7,202 nucleotides of DNA from an uncultured Treponema sp. (GCA_937915735.1 CALGGS010000170.1:1-7202), one strand, 5' to 3'; shown: positions 1 to 6,342, counted from the stretch's first letter. Notes: generated by a model not told the origin, from the letters alone. Numbers and translations: made by a program.

Positions 1-673
1 TTTTGCCGCTTCCGTCAGCATATTCGTAGTAGAGGTGGTACATTGCGCCCTGTGTGTCAACATGGTCAACTTCGTCATCTGCAAGAGCCGTACCGCAGCG
101 AGGGCACCAGTTTACCAATCGCTGGCCCTTGTACATAAGACCGCGCTCATAAAGAGTTACGAAAACATCACGAACGGCTTTTGAAAGACCTTCGTCGTAA
201 GTGAATCGTTCGCGGCTCCAGTCAACGCTATTTCCGAGTTTTTTCTGCTGTTTTACGATAATGTCGTGATGGGCGTGAGTTACTTCCCAAGTTCGCTCGA
301 TGAACTTTTCACGGCCCAAGTCGTTTCGGCTTTTTCCTTCTTTTTTGAGTGCGCGTTCAACGACATTCTGAGTCGCAATGCCTGCATGGTCAGTGCCTGG
401 AATCCAGAGAGTGTCATCGCCTTTCATTCTGTGATAGCGGACAACGATGTCCTGCAGGGTGTTGTTGAGTCCGTGTCCCATGTGAAGAACGCCCGTGACA
501 TTTGGAGGCGGAATTACGACAGTATATTTGATGTTTGAAGTTTTTCGCTTGTCGTGAACAGGAGACGATTCATCTGAAAATGGCTTAAAGTAGCCCTTTT
601 CGCTCCATTGTGAGTAAATTCTGTCCTCAAAATCTTTAGGATTGTAAGCTTTTTCCAATTCAATAGCGTGCAT
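1..673 (-). CDS. valS: Valyl-tRNA synthetase, N-terminal part (3' end outside the window)
   Basis: Class I aminoacyl-tRNA synthetase that charges tRNA-Val with valine in the cytoplasm. I translated the minus strand from the ATG at 673-671 and read 224 codons to the window edge without a stop. The start MHAIELEKAYNPKDFEDRIY is typical of ValRS. The ATP-binding HIGH signature appears as HMGH at residues 64-67 in PPPNVTGVLHMGHGLN, followed by the conserved GTDHAGIATQ at about 93-102. NWCPRCGTAL at about 188-197 marks the entry to the CP1 editing domain, with a Cys pair typical of this position. Editing domain, KMSKS loop and anticodon-binding domain would lie beyond position 1. The start is supported by an AGAGG ribosome site at 687-683, nine bases upstream. 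Distinguished from IleRS and LeuRS by the PPPNVTG and DHAGIATQ context. It lies 74 bases downstream of parC with its own candidate promoter. Confidence 0.96.
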   Translation of the reverse strand, partial: MHAIELEKAYNPKDFEDRIYSQWSEKGYFKPFSDESSPVHDKRKTSNIKYTVVIPPPNVTGVLHMGHGLNNTLQDIVVRYHRMKGDDTLWIPGTDHAGIATQNVVERALKKEGKSRNDLGREKFIERTWEVTHAHHDIIVKQQKKLGNSVDWSRERFTYDEGLSKAVRDVFVTLYERGLMYKGQRLVNWCPRCGTALADDEVDHVDTQGAMYHLYYEYADGSGK

Positions 674-687
674 TGCTTGTGACCTCT

Positions 688-709
688 AAAAAAATAATGC
701 GAACATTAT
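688..709 (-). terminator. Weak terminator-like hairpin after parC, overlapping the valS -10 box
   Basis: On the minus strand ATAATG and CATTAT form a perfect 6-bp stem around a TTCG loop (709-694), and the following bases continue as a run of T to position 688. The form is that of an intrinsic terminator for parC transcripts, but the stem is A+T-rich and weak, and it shares bases with the valS -10 box. It may be a coincidence of an AT-rich promoter region. Confidence 0.25.
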
Positions 710-733
710 ATTGAATTGGAGCCTTTTCTTCAA
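705..733 (-). promoter_or_regulatory. Sigma-70-type promoter for valS
   Basis: On the minus strand there is a TTGAAG -35 box (733-728), a 17-base spacer and a perfect TATAAT -10 box (710-705). The predicted transcript would begin near 698 and have a leader of about 25 bases before the valS ATG, which leaves no room for a T-box leader. Spacing and -10 are ideal and the -35 matches four of six consensus bases. This is a reading of the sequence, not a measured start. Confidence 0.6.
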
Positions 734-747
734 TGTGTCGAAAGTCG

Positions 748-2688
748 TTACAAGCCCAGTTCCAGCTGCACGCCGTCAACCTTGATGCTCTCAACCTCGT
801 GGGTGGAAAGCCGCACGCCAAGGGTCTTCAGCCCCTTTTCCTCAAAATCCTGTGCCTTGAACTTCTCTTCGGTAATCTTAACCCGTGGTTTTTTGACATA
901 ATTCAGGGTGAAAGTGAATTTTTCCCGCGTGTCGATGTGAAGGACTTCCATTCCGTCGGGGGCAAGAAAGTAATCGCGGTTCATAATCCAGCTTGGAATT
1001 CGGCAGCGTTTGATTGAGGCATAGCCAGTCTCCGGGTCCTTAAAAATCACCGTGAAAAGCTGCTTTGGAAGTTTTTCCTTGTCGGCCAGAGCACAAAACC
1101 ACATTCCTTTGTCGATGAAGAGCTTGTCGGGAACATCGGTGATTGTGTACATGCCGTTTTTTCGCACATAAATGATTCGGTCGTAGGGCGAGACCTTCAT
1201 CAGCTCGCTTCCGCCTGAGACATTGATTCCAAGATAGCCCTTTTCGTCGTAGCGCAGCGAAAGGTCCTGACGGGCAACTTCTTTTACATCCGTCGCGCTG
1301 AATTTTGCCACAGTTGTGTTCCGCTTTAAAAGTTCCGGAGCGATTTTCTTGAATTTATCCAGCATTCCGTCCAGATATTCAAAAGCACAGCCAGTCAAAT
1401 CCTTTAAGCGGCGGTTGATTTCCTTGAGCCGGTCTTTGATTGCCTTAACCTGATCGCGGTTTTTCTGAATGTCGAAAAGGGAGATTCGGCGGATTGGAAT
1501 CTGAAGCAAGTGCTCCACATCCTCATCGCTCACTTCCCGAACAAGCTCGGCCTTAAAGGGCTTGAATCCGTCTTTTACGGCCTTTGCCACGGTCTCGGCT
1601 GTGCGTTTGTTTTCGATTTCCTTGTAAATCCTCTCCTCAACGAAGATTCGCTCCAAAGTGCGCAGGTGCAGCTCGTCGGTGAGCTTTCGTTTTTCAAATT
1701 CCAGCTCGTCCTTGATGATTGCGGTGAGCTTGGCCGCGTAGTATTTGATGATTTCGGTCGCCGTCATCACTACAGGCATATTGTCCTTGATGACCAGCAT
1801 TGAGCAGGCAATCGTTTTCTCGCAGTCAGTGTAGGCGTAGAGGGCATCGATTACATCTTTTGAGTAAACGCCTCTCGGCAGCTTGATTTCGATGTTACAG
1901 TGGTCGGTGGTGAAGTTGTCAACCGAGCTGATTTTGATTTTTCCCGCCTTGTAAGCCGAATCGATTGATTCCAAAAGACCTTTGGCGTTTGTGTCGAGAG
2001 GCAGCTCCGTGATGATGATTTTCTTTTCGTCGCTGGTGTCGAATTTTGCGCGGGTGATGATTTTTCCGTTTCCGTCCTTGTAATTTGAGACATCAATCAG
2101 GCCGCCGGTCGAGACATCAGGGAGAATCGAGAATTTCTCGCCCTTTAAGCATTTTATCTCGGCTTCAAGAACTTCTTTTAAATTGTAGGGAAGAATCTTG
2201 GTACTCATGCCGACAGCGATGCCTTCCGCCCCGATTAAAAGCGTGACAGGCAGTTTTGAGCGGTAGACTTCAGGCTCCAAATCCCTGCCATCGTAATTGG
2301 GGACATAGTGAGTGATTTCTTTATTCGTGACCAAAAATTCCTTGGCCAGCGGGTGAACGCGACACTCAATGTAACGGCCTGCAGAAGCACCGTCACCGGT
2401 ATATTTGTTACCGAAGTTTCCCTGTTTTTCGATGAAAATTTCTTTGTTTGCAAGATTTACCAAAGCCCCATAGATTGAAGCGTCTCCGTGGGGATGATAT
2501 TTCATCGTCCGGCCGACGACAAACTGAACTTTCTGGAAAAGCCCGTCATTCACCTCAAAAAGCGTGTGCATGATTCGCCGCTGAACAGGCTTTAATCCGT
2601 CCTCCAAATCAGGAATCGCCCTGTCACGGATAACATAAGAAGCGTATTCAATAAAGTTTTTGTCAAATAAGTTTTTTACAAATGCCAT
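748..2688 (-). CDS. parC: DNA topoisomerase IV subunit A (ParC/GyrA family)
   Basis: Breakage-reunion subunit of a type IIA topoisomerase, which passes one duplex through another with the ATPase subunit encoded upstream, here for decatenation or relaxation. The 646-residue protein opens with the family signature: IPDLEDGLKPVQRRIM at about 25-40, YHPHGD at 64-69, and the catalytic tyrosine Y106 in SAGRYIECR. A helical, partly coiled-coil stretch follows at roughly 320-440, then a C-terminal region of about 150 residues. I see no GyrA box (QRRGGKG-like), which favours a ParC-type over a gyrase A subunit. It is shorter than E. coli ParC (about 750 residues), mostly at the C-terminal end. Start: ATG at 2688-2686 behind GAGGG at 2700-2696, seven bases away. 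The quinolone-contact positions are Ala70 and Gly74 rather than Ser and Asp/Glu. The name gyrA2 is sometimes used for such paralogues. Confidence 0.9.
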   Translation of the reverse strand: MAFVKNLFDKNFIEYASYVIRDRAIPDLEDGLKPVQRRIMHTLFEVNDGLFQKVQFVVGRTMKYHPHGDASIYGALVNLANKEIFIEKQGNFGNKYTGDGASAGRYIECRVHPLAKEFLVTNKEITHYVPNYDGRDLEPEVYRSKLPVTLLIGAEGIAVGMSTKILPYNLKEVLEAEIKCLKGEKFSILPDVSTGGLIDVSNYKDGNGKIITRAKFDTSDEKKIIITELPLDTNAKGLLESIDSAYKAGKIKISSVDNFTTDHCNIEIKLPRGVYSKDVIDALYAYTDCEKTIACSMLVIKDNMPVVMTATEIIKYYAAKLTAIIKDELEFEKRKLTDELHLRTLERIFVEERIYKEIENKRTAETVAKAVKDGFKPFKAELVREVSDEDVEHLLQIPIRRISLFDIQKNRDQVKAIKDRLKEINRRLKDLTGCAFEYLDGMLDKFKKIAPELLKRNTTVAKFSATDVKEVARQDLSLRYDEKGYLGINVSGGSELMKVSPYDRIIYVRKNGMYTITDVPDKLFIDKGMWFCALADKEKLPKQLFTVIFKDPETGYASIKRCRIPSWIMNRDYFLAPDGMEVLHIDTREKFTFTLNYVKKPRVKITEEKFKAQDFEEKGLKTLGVRLSTHEVESIKVDGVQLELGL

Positions 2689-2710
2689 TTTTTTTCCCTC
2701 TTTTAATTAG

Positions 2711-2783
2711 AAGGGGAAAGTCTCCCCCTACGCCTCATCTAAAGAATCGGCTACCCTCTCTGCGGGAGTGCCCGCAACACCCC
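2711..2783. repeat. G+C-rich REP-like element with two hairpins, between the nuclease gene and parC
   Basis: This roughly 73-bp stretch is far richer in G+C than the AT-rich island beside it. It contains GGGGA (2713-2717) paired with TCCCC (2723-2727) across five bases, and a perfect 6-bp stem TGCGGG (2761-2766) with CCCGCA (2771-2776) around AGTG. The dense hairpins and sharp composition change look like a dispersed intergenic repeat or a remnant of a small mobile element. No second copy exists in the window, so repetition is unproven. Neither hairpin is followed by a T-run on either strand, so I do not call a terminator. It also occupies the space where a parC promoter would be expected. 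Confidence 0.4.
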
Positions 2784-2805
2784 AAAAATATTCTTACATT
2801 TTTGG
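2782..2805. repeat. 8-bp inverted repeat spanning the nuclease stop codon
   Basis: CCAAAAAT (2782-2789) and ATTTTTGG (2798-2805) are perfect reverse complements separated by eight bases, and the loop includes the TAA stop of the PD-(D/E)XK gene (2796-2794). It directly abuts the G+C-rich element. It could be an mRNA 3'-end structure or the scar of an insertion; the sequence does not decide. Confidence 0.35.
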
Positions 2806-3291
2806 AATTAAAGTTTTAAAATCAATGGAATTTTTTGTGATATCCCATTTTCCAACTTTCATTTTCTTTATTGTTTTTCCATCTCCAAATTCAAGTAAGT
2901 CCGTACGATTCAGATTGTTTAAAATCTTATTCAAACTTCCTAAATCTTTTGATGATAATAAAAATGCTTCAAGAGGGTCGCAAAGTTTGCAATATGCCCA
3001 TAACTGTCCCAAATCATGAAGATTTAAGGCTGTTTTCTTTGCTTCAATAAAGACAATGCTTGTTTTCGAACCTTTTTCTAAGATTCCAAATACATCAATT
3101 TGAATATCCAAACCAACAATCTGGGGATAATCAGAAATTATACCGTTGTCTTCAAGAAATGAATCAAGCGTTCTTGCATGAGAATCTATCGTTTGGATTT
3201 TCCAACCTTTATATTTTTCTTCAAGATATTTTTGAAGCCAAAGTCGCATAGGCTCATAAAGTTCAAATTCTTTTTTTACATTATTCGCCAT
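2794..3291 (-). CDS. Small PD-(D/E)XK family nuclease, candidate cleavage subunit of the restriction system
   Basis: A 165-residue soluble protein of no named family that I recognise, but with a readable PD-(D/E)XK nuclease core. An N-terminal helix with E9 and E13 (FELYEPMRLWL) is followed by a strand with D66 (LDIQIDVFG), then FIEAKK with E83-x-K85, then a helix with Q96 (DLGQLWAY). The order E...D...ExK...Q is that of metal-dependent nucleases of this fold. At this length there is little room for a separate DNA-recognition domain. It is the last gene of the four-gene operon. Its ATG (3291-3289) lies inside the upstream gene, an 11-base overlap, and AAGGA about nine bases upstream supports this start. 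Inference: it supplies the cutting activity and the overlapping upstream gene may supply specificity. An alternative is a stand-alone Vsr-like or accessory nuclease, although no Vsr motifs are seen. Confidence 0.75.
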   Translation of the reverse strand: MANNVKKEFELYEPMRLWLQKYLEEKYKGWKIQTIDSHARTLDSFLEDNGIISDYPQIVGLDIQIDVFGILEKGSKTSIVFIEAKKTALNLHDLGQLWAYCKLCDPLEAFLLSSKDLGSLNKILNNLNRTDLLEFGDGKTIKKMKVGKWDITKNSIDFKTLIPKM

Positions 3292-4159
3292 AACCTAAAA
3301 TCCTTGCAAGTTCTTGCCATGAATTAAAATGTTTACCACGAATTTCTATTGGTAAAGAATTATCATTTTCACAAGGATGAGCTGCTTTTATTTTTTTTGT
3401 TTTTATTCGCTTTTCCCAATAAAACTTATGAGTTTGTAATTTTGGATTGTTTTTTAACAGTTCTTTTGCATATTTTTCCAAAGCATCCTGTTTATGTTGA
3501 ATATTAAAACCTATGGGAAGGAATTCATTGGCAAAAATTTTAATTTGATGTTCCTTTTTCCAATAATATTGTTTTCCAAGATTGTAAAACTTAAGATTTG
3601 TGTCCCTGCAATTTGGATGACCAAAATCGATAGTTTGAATCGGAATATCAAGAGATTTTAACATATTTGCAATATCAATCACCATGTACCAATTTCCAGG
3701 AATTTCAATATAAACTCGATGTTGTTTTGATTTTTTGTTAAATGCAATATTACTTTCTCTGATGTAAGCTGTTACATCTGCAATTCCACGCAACAGGGCT
3801 TTCTTTTCATCGCTAGTTATTGAAAAAAGATCATCATTCATTTTCATCGTAGAATGATGTTTCCCAGCTCCAATAAACCTTAAAATTTCACGCATGACAT
3901 ATTCTTCATTCTTTTTTGTAAAAGTGATTTGTGTAGAGCGTTTCGTCTGTGTTGTTGTTAAATGTTGAGCTAGTAATGGCTCAAGAAGTGACTGAATATC
4001 AATAAGACTTGCTTTAACATAAACAGCTGCTTCTTTCATATCATCCGTGTACAAGTTTTTATGAGGTATATCAATTGTAATTTTTGTTTCGGAACGATCC
4101 TGTTGAATTTCGCCGTTTCCGAGAATCATTCCGAGTAAATAAGCCATTTCTGTATTCAT
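3281..4159 (-). CDS. LAGLIDADG-like protein, candidate DNA-recognition subunit of the restriction system
   Basis: A 292-residue protein with two motifs resembling the paired LAGLIDADG helices of homing endonucleases: LLGMILGNGEI at about 8-18 and LLRGIADVTAYI at about 122-133. The spacing of about 115 residues fits a single-chain, two-repeat LAGLIDADG protein. The catalytic acidic position of each motif appears to be Asn15 and Thr130, so a nuclease role for this chain is doubtful and a DNA-binding role is more likely. The C-terminus (IRGKHFNSWQELARILGY, about 273-290) resembles a small helix-turn-helix or NUMOD-like tail. The ATG at 4159-4157 overlaps the stop of the C5-methylase gene (ATGA), and AGGGAA lies about nine bases upstream; Met5 is an alternative start. 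Its position between a methylase and a nuclease, overlapping both, argues that it is integral to the operon rather than a late-inserted homing gene. The function is inferred. Confidence 0.6.
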   Translation of the reverse strand: MNTEMAYLLGMILGNGEIQQDRSETKITIDIPHKNLYTDDMKEAAVYVKASLIDIQSLLEPLLAQHLTTTQTKRSTQITFTKKNEEYVMREILRFIGAGKHHSTMKMNDDLFSITSDEKKALLRGIADVTAYIRESNIAFNKKSKQHRVYIEIPGNWYMVIDIANMLKSLDIPIQTIDFGHPNCRDTNLKFYNLGKQYYWKKEHQIKIFANEFLPIGFNIQHKQDALEKYAKELLKNNPKLQTHKFYWEKRIKTKKIKAAHPCENDNSLPIEIRGKHFNSWQELARILGYGE

Positions 4160-5244
4160 ATATTTTTATTCCCTAATTCTGCGTATATTTTATCAGCGAT
4201 AGCTTTAGCCATAAGGGGTGGAACCGCATTTCCGATTTGCTGACGGATTGCAACTTTCGAGCCTAAAAATACAAATTTATCATCAAAAGACTGCAAGCGG
4301 GCAGCTTCCCTTGGAGTTATAGCACGGTTCAAAAAAGGATGATTATTAGTACCGTTTGAACAAGCATCAAAACGAGTGTCTATCGTTGGTGACGGCAAAT
4401 CCCATTTTAAGCGTCCCCAAGTTCCAGAAAATTTCTGATTTCCTAAAAGTTCTTTTGGCAGATGTTCTTTTCCACATTCTGGAGGAATCATCTCCAATTT
4501 TTTGATTGCAATCTGTGCATGACGAGAGGCTTTATGATTATAAAGTTTTTCAGAGCCTATTCTCATTTTTTTTTGGTACTCAGAATTTGCTTCTGTTGTA
4601 TAAGATTGCTCTATAGAGCCTTCCCCAGAATTTAAATAAGCCAGATCAGAAATTGCATTTCTTACAGTAACAAGTTCGGAAACAGTCGGTTTAGGCAAGG
4701 AGATTTTTTGTGACTTTGAGCAGATAAAAACCGCTCTTTGTCTTAATTGAGGAACACCAAAATCAGAAGCTGTAAGAACTCCGTAATCAACAAAATATCC
4801 AAGTTGATTTATTTTTTCTAAAATTTGATTCTTGAACCAACCTGCAGAAGTTGAAAGAAGAGCCTTTACATTTTCAATAATAAAAACTTCTGGATTTAAC
4901 TTTTCGACAATGCTCAGATATTCTCGAAACAAATAATTGCGAGGGTCATCTAAACCAAGTTTTTTGCCTTTCAGAGAAAAACCTTGGCATGGTGGTCCTC
5001 CAATAATCATATTGATATTGCAATTCTTGCTTTTTGAGATAATTACATTTTTTATTTTAGAGTCTGTAATATCACCAAGAACGATTTCTGTTTCTGGCAT
5101 ATTGTGCTTGAATGTTGAAAGCGCATTTGCATTAAAATCTAAAGCAAGCAAAGTTTTAAAATGCGGATTTTTTTCTATTCCGTAAGAGAAACCACCAGCT
5201 CCGCTGAATAAATCTAAAATTCTAAATTCAGTAATATTCACCAT
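4156..5244 (-). CDS. DNA (cytosine-5)-methyltransferase, type II modification enzyme
   Basis: Transfers a methyl group from S-adenosylmethionine to carbon 5 of cytosine in a specific site, protecting host DNA from the cognate restriction enzyme. The 362-residue protein has the family motifs in order: motif I DLFSGAGGFSYGIE at about 11-24, motif IV GGPPCQGFS at 82-90 with catalytic Cys86, motif VI ENV at 124-126, motif VIII QLRQR at 166-170, motif IX RAITPREAARLQSF at about 307-320 and motif X IRQQIGNAVPP at 333-343. The target-recognition domain falls at roughly 180-300; its specificity cannot be read by eye. All catalytic motifs look intact and the length is normal. The ATG (5244-5242) shares one base with the stop of the adenine methylase gene (TAATG), and the end overlaps the next ATG by four bases, so translation is probably coupled in both directions. 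Confidence 0.95.
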   Translation of the reverse strand: MVNITEFRILDLFSGAGGFSYGIEKNPHFKTLLALDFNANALSTFKHNMPETEIVLGDITDSKIKNVIISKSKNCNINMIIGGPPCQGFSLKGKKLGLDDPRNYLFREYLSIVEKLNPEVFIIENVKALLSTSAGWFKNQILEKINQLGYFVDYGVLTASDFGVPQLRQRAVFICSKSQKISLPKPTVSELVTVRNAISDLAYLNSGEGSIEQSYTTEANSEYQKKMRIGSEKLYNHKASRHAQIAIKKLEMIPPECGKEHLPKELLGNQKFSGTWGRLKWDLPSPTIDTRFDACSNGTNNHPFLNRAITPREAARLQSFDDKFVFLGSKVAIRQQIGNAVPPLMAKAIADKIYAELGNKNI

Positions 5245-6248
5245 TACACAGCCTTATTCCGAATTAGAATTCTTTTGAAAACTTCCCGGCCGTTTAAAAT
5301 CGGCTTGAAAATGTCGTATTTGCTGTCCGAACCGTGGTTTGCTTCTCCAATAATCTCAAACTGTTCGCTGTTATAGCGGTTTATAATCGTTATAGGAACT
5401 GCCATTATTCCTGCATAATCAAATGGAATTTCCGTTATATTCCGAATATGAATCGCATTGTAATTGTCGTACTTCTGATGAATCTGCGGATTGAATTTCT
5501 GAGTTAGATTTAAATTCTTATGCCGTCGTTCGTTGTCTAAATTTGTAAGCCACATTGCGTTTCCAAGACTTCGCCATTTTTGCCCTGCCTCATCAATCCA
5601 AAATCTAGTTGCACGAGGCTCTGAATCAGCAGGAACTCGAAATTTCATTTCGCCGAATTGATAACCTGTCCAAACAATATTCTTCTGAATGAGAGGGAAA
5701 ATTTCTTTGTAAGTAAGCGCATTTTGATTTCCAATCAACAAAAACTTTTTTTTGTATTTTAAAATAGTAGAAACAATTTCTTTAAAAAGCGAAAATGGGG
5801 GATTTGTAACGACAATATCACATTGCTTAAGGTACTCAATGCATTCAATGCTTCTAAAATCACCGCTTCCAGTTAAATTTTTAGTATTAGAATTTAAAAA
5901 ATATGAAAGTGAAGTTTCAGATGAAAAATCTTCGTCAATGCTAGTTACATCAAGAAGAAGGCCTTTTTTTGAAATTGTATTAAAATCTGAAAATAAATCC
6001 AGATTATCAGAATCGGCAGAATTATAAGAAGTACAAATAAAGCGTTTTAATTTTAATGAATTAAAATTTTTCAGAAAATATTTACAAAAATTAGATTTTA
6101 AGGGGTTGTCACAATTGCAGAGGACAACTTTGCCTTCAAACTGTGGCATATAATGAGAAAGTTCAGTTTCCACAGTTTCATAGGTCGTATAAAATTCATC
6201 ATCACGCTCTTTTTTTGCCCTATGAAGATTTGTGTTTTTGTTAGCCAT
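5244..6248 (-). CDS. EcoRI-family adenine-N6 DNA methyltransferase
   Basis: Predicted to methylate adenine at N6 in a specific DNA site using S-adenosylmethionine. The 334-residue chain resembles M.EcoRI (326 residues) along its length, as I recall that sequence. Shared features are HRAKKERDDEFYT near the start, a CNCDNPLKSNF motif-I-like segment at about 44-54, SGDFRS at about 128-133, DIVVTNPPFSLF with catalytic NPPF at 149-152, and MWLTNLD at about 232-238. The C-terminal end (YDIFKPILNGREVFKRILIRNK-like, about 311-332) is also family-like. The start is supported by GAGGA at 6257-6253. It is the first gene of the operon, behind an extended -10 promoter. No EcoRI-type endonuclease is encoded here. 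The 3' part (5281-5700, about 40% G+C by count) is richer in G+C than the 5' part (5701-6180, about 28%), which may indicate a mosaic origin. Recognition of GAATTC is plausible from the family but unproven. Confidence 0.92.
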   Translation of the reverse strand: MANKNTNLHRAKKERDDEFYTTYETVETELSHYMPQFEGKVVLCNCDNPLKSNFCKYFLKNFNSLKLKRFICTSYNSADSDNLDLFSDFNTISKKGLLLDVTSIDEDFSSETSLSYFLNSNTKNLTGSGDFRSIECIEYLKQCDIVVTNPPFSLFKEIVSTILKYKKKFLLIGNQNALTYKEIFPLIQKNIVWTGYQFGEMKFRVPADSEPRATRFWIDEAGQKWRSLGNAMWLTNLDNERRHKNLNLTQKFNPQIHQKYDNYNAIHIRNITEIPFDYAGIMAVPITIINRYNSEQFEIIGEANHGSDSKYDIFKPILNGREVFKRILIRNKAV

Positions 6249-6307
6249 TTTATCCTCACTTCCTAAAACCTATTTTATAACAGGATATAGAAAAATTCTA
6301 TTTTCCC

Positions 6308-6316
6308 ATTATACCA
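6308..6316 (-). promoter_or_regulatory. Extended -10 promoter of the restriction-modification operon
   Basis: On the minus strand TGG (6316-6314) precedes a perfect TATAAT (6313-6308), which is the TGn extended -10 pattern. No good -35 stands at 17 bases; the nearby TTGACA (6331-6326) is only 12 bases from the -10, too close for a standard promoter. The predicted start near 6301 gives a leader of about 50 bases before the methylase ATG. A second, weaker TGTTATAAA lies farther downstream, near 6275. Confidence 0.5.
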
Positions 6317-6323
6317 CATTACA

Positions 6324-6342
6324 AGTGTCAAATAATGACACT
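6324..6342. promoter_or_regulatory. Perfect 7-bp dyad upstream of the operon promoter, candidate operator
   Basis: AGTGTCA (6324-6330) and TGACACT (6336-6342) are exact reverse complements around AATAA. The dyad covers the place of the -35 region of the extended -10 promoter and lies 11 bases after the parE stop. It could be a repressor or activator site controlling the methylase operon, or a short 3'-end hairpin of parE. The lack of a T-run after it on the minus strand argues against an intrinsic terminator. No small regulator (C-protein) gene lies in the window. Confidence 0.4.

Noticed and set aside
674..704. T-box leader controlling valS
   Set aside because: The predicted leader is only about 25 bases and shows no T-box sequence.
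733..1017. Plus-strand open frame of 94 codons
   Set aside because: It lies fully inside the opposite strand of parC, which has continuous conserved coding; the product resembles nothing I recognise. The same holds for the other plus-strand frames at 266-538, 1510-1803, 2768-3019, 4937-5185, 5752-6027 and 6969-7190.
1851..2453. Minus-strand alternative frames inside parC
   Set aside because: Out-of-frame shadows of parC with low-complexity composition and no ribosome site.
2711..2783. Intrinsic terminator of the restriction operon
   Set aside because: Hairpins are present but neither is followed by a T-run on either strand.
3281..4159. A free-standing homing endonuclease that invaded the operon
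   Set aside because: The gene overlaps both neighbours by 4 and 11 bases in coupled fashion and interrupts nothing, and both catalytic acids appear missing. A later invader would be expected to disturb the operon.
6324..6342. Classical C-protein box
   Set aside because: The dyad is symmetric but no small helix-turn-helix controller gene is encoded in the island, and the known C-box spacing pattern is not matched.
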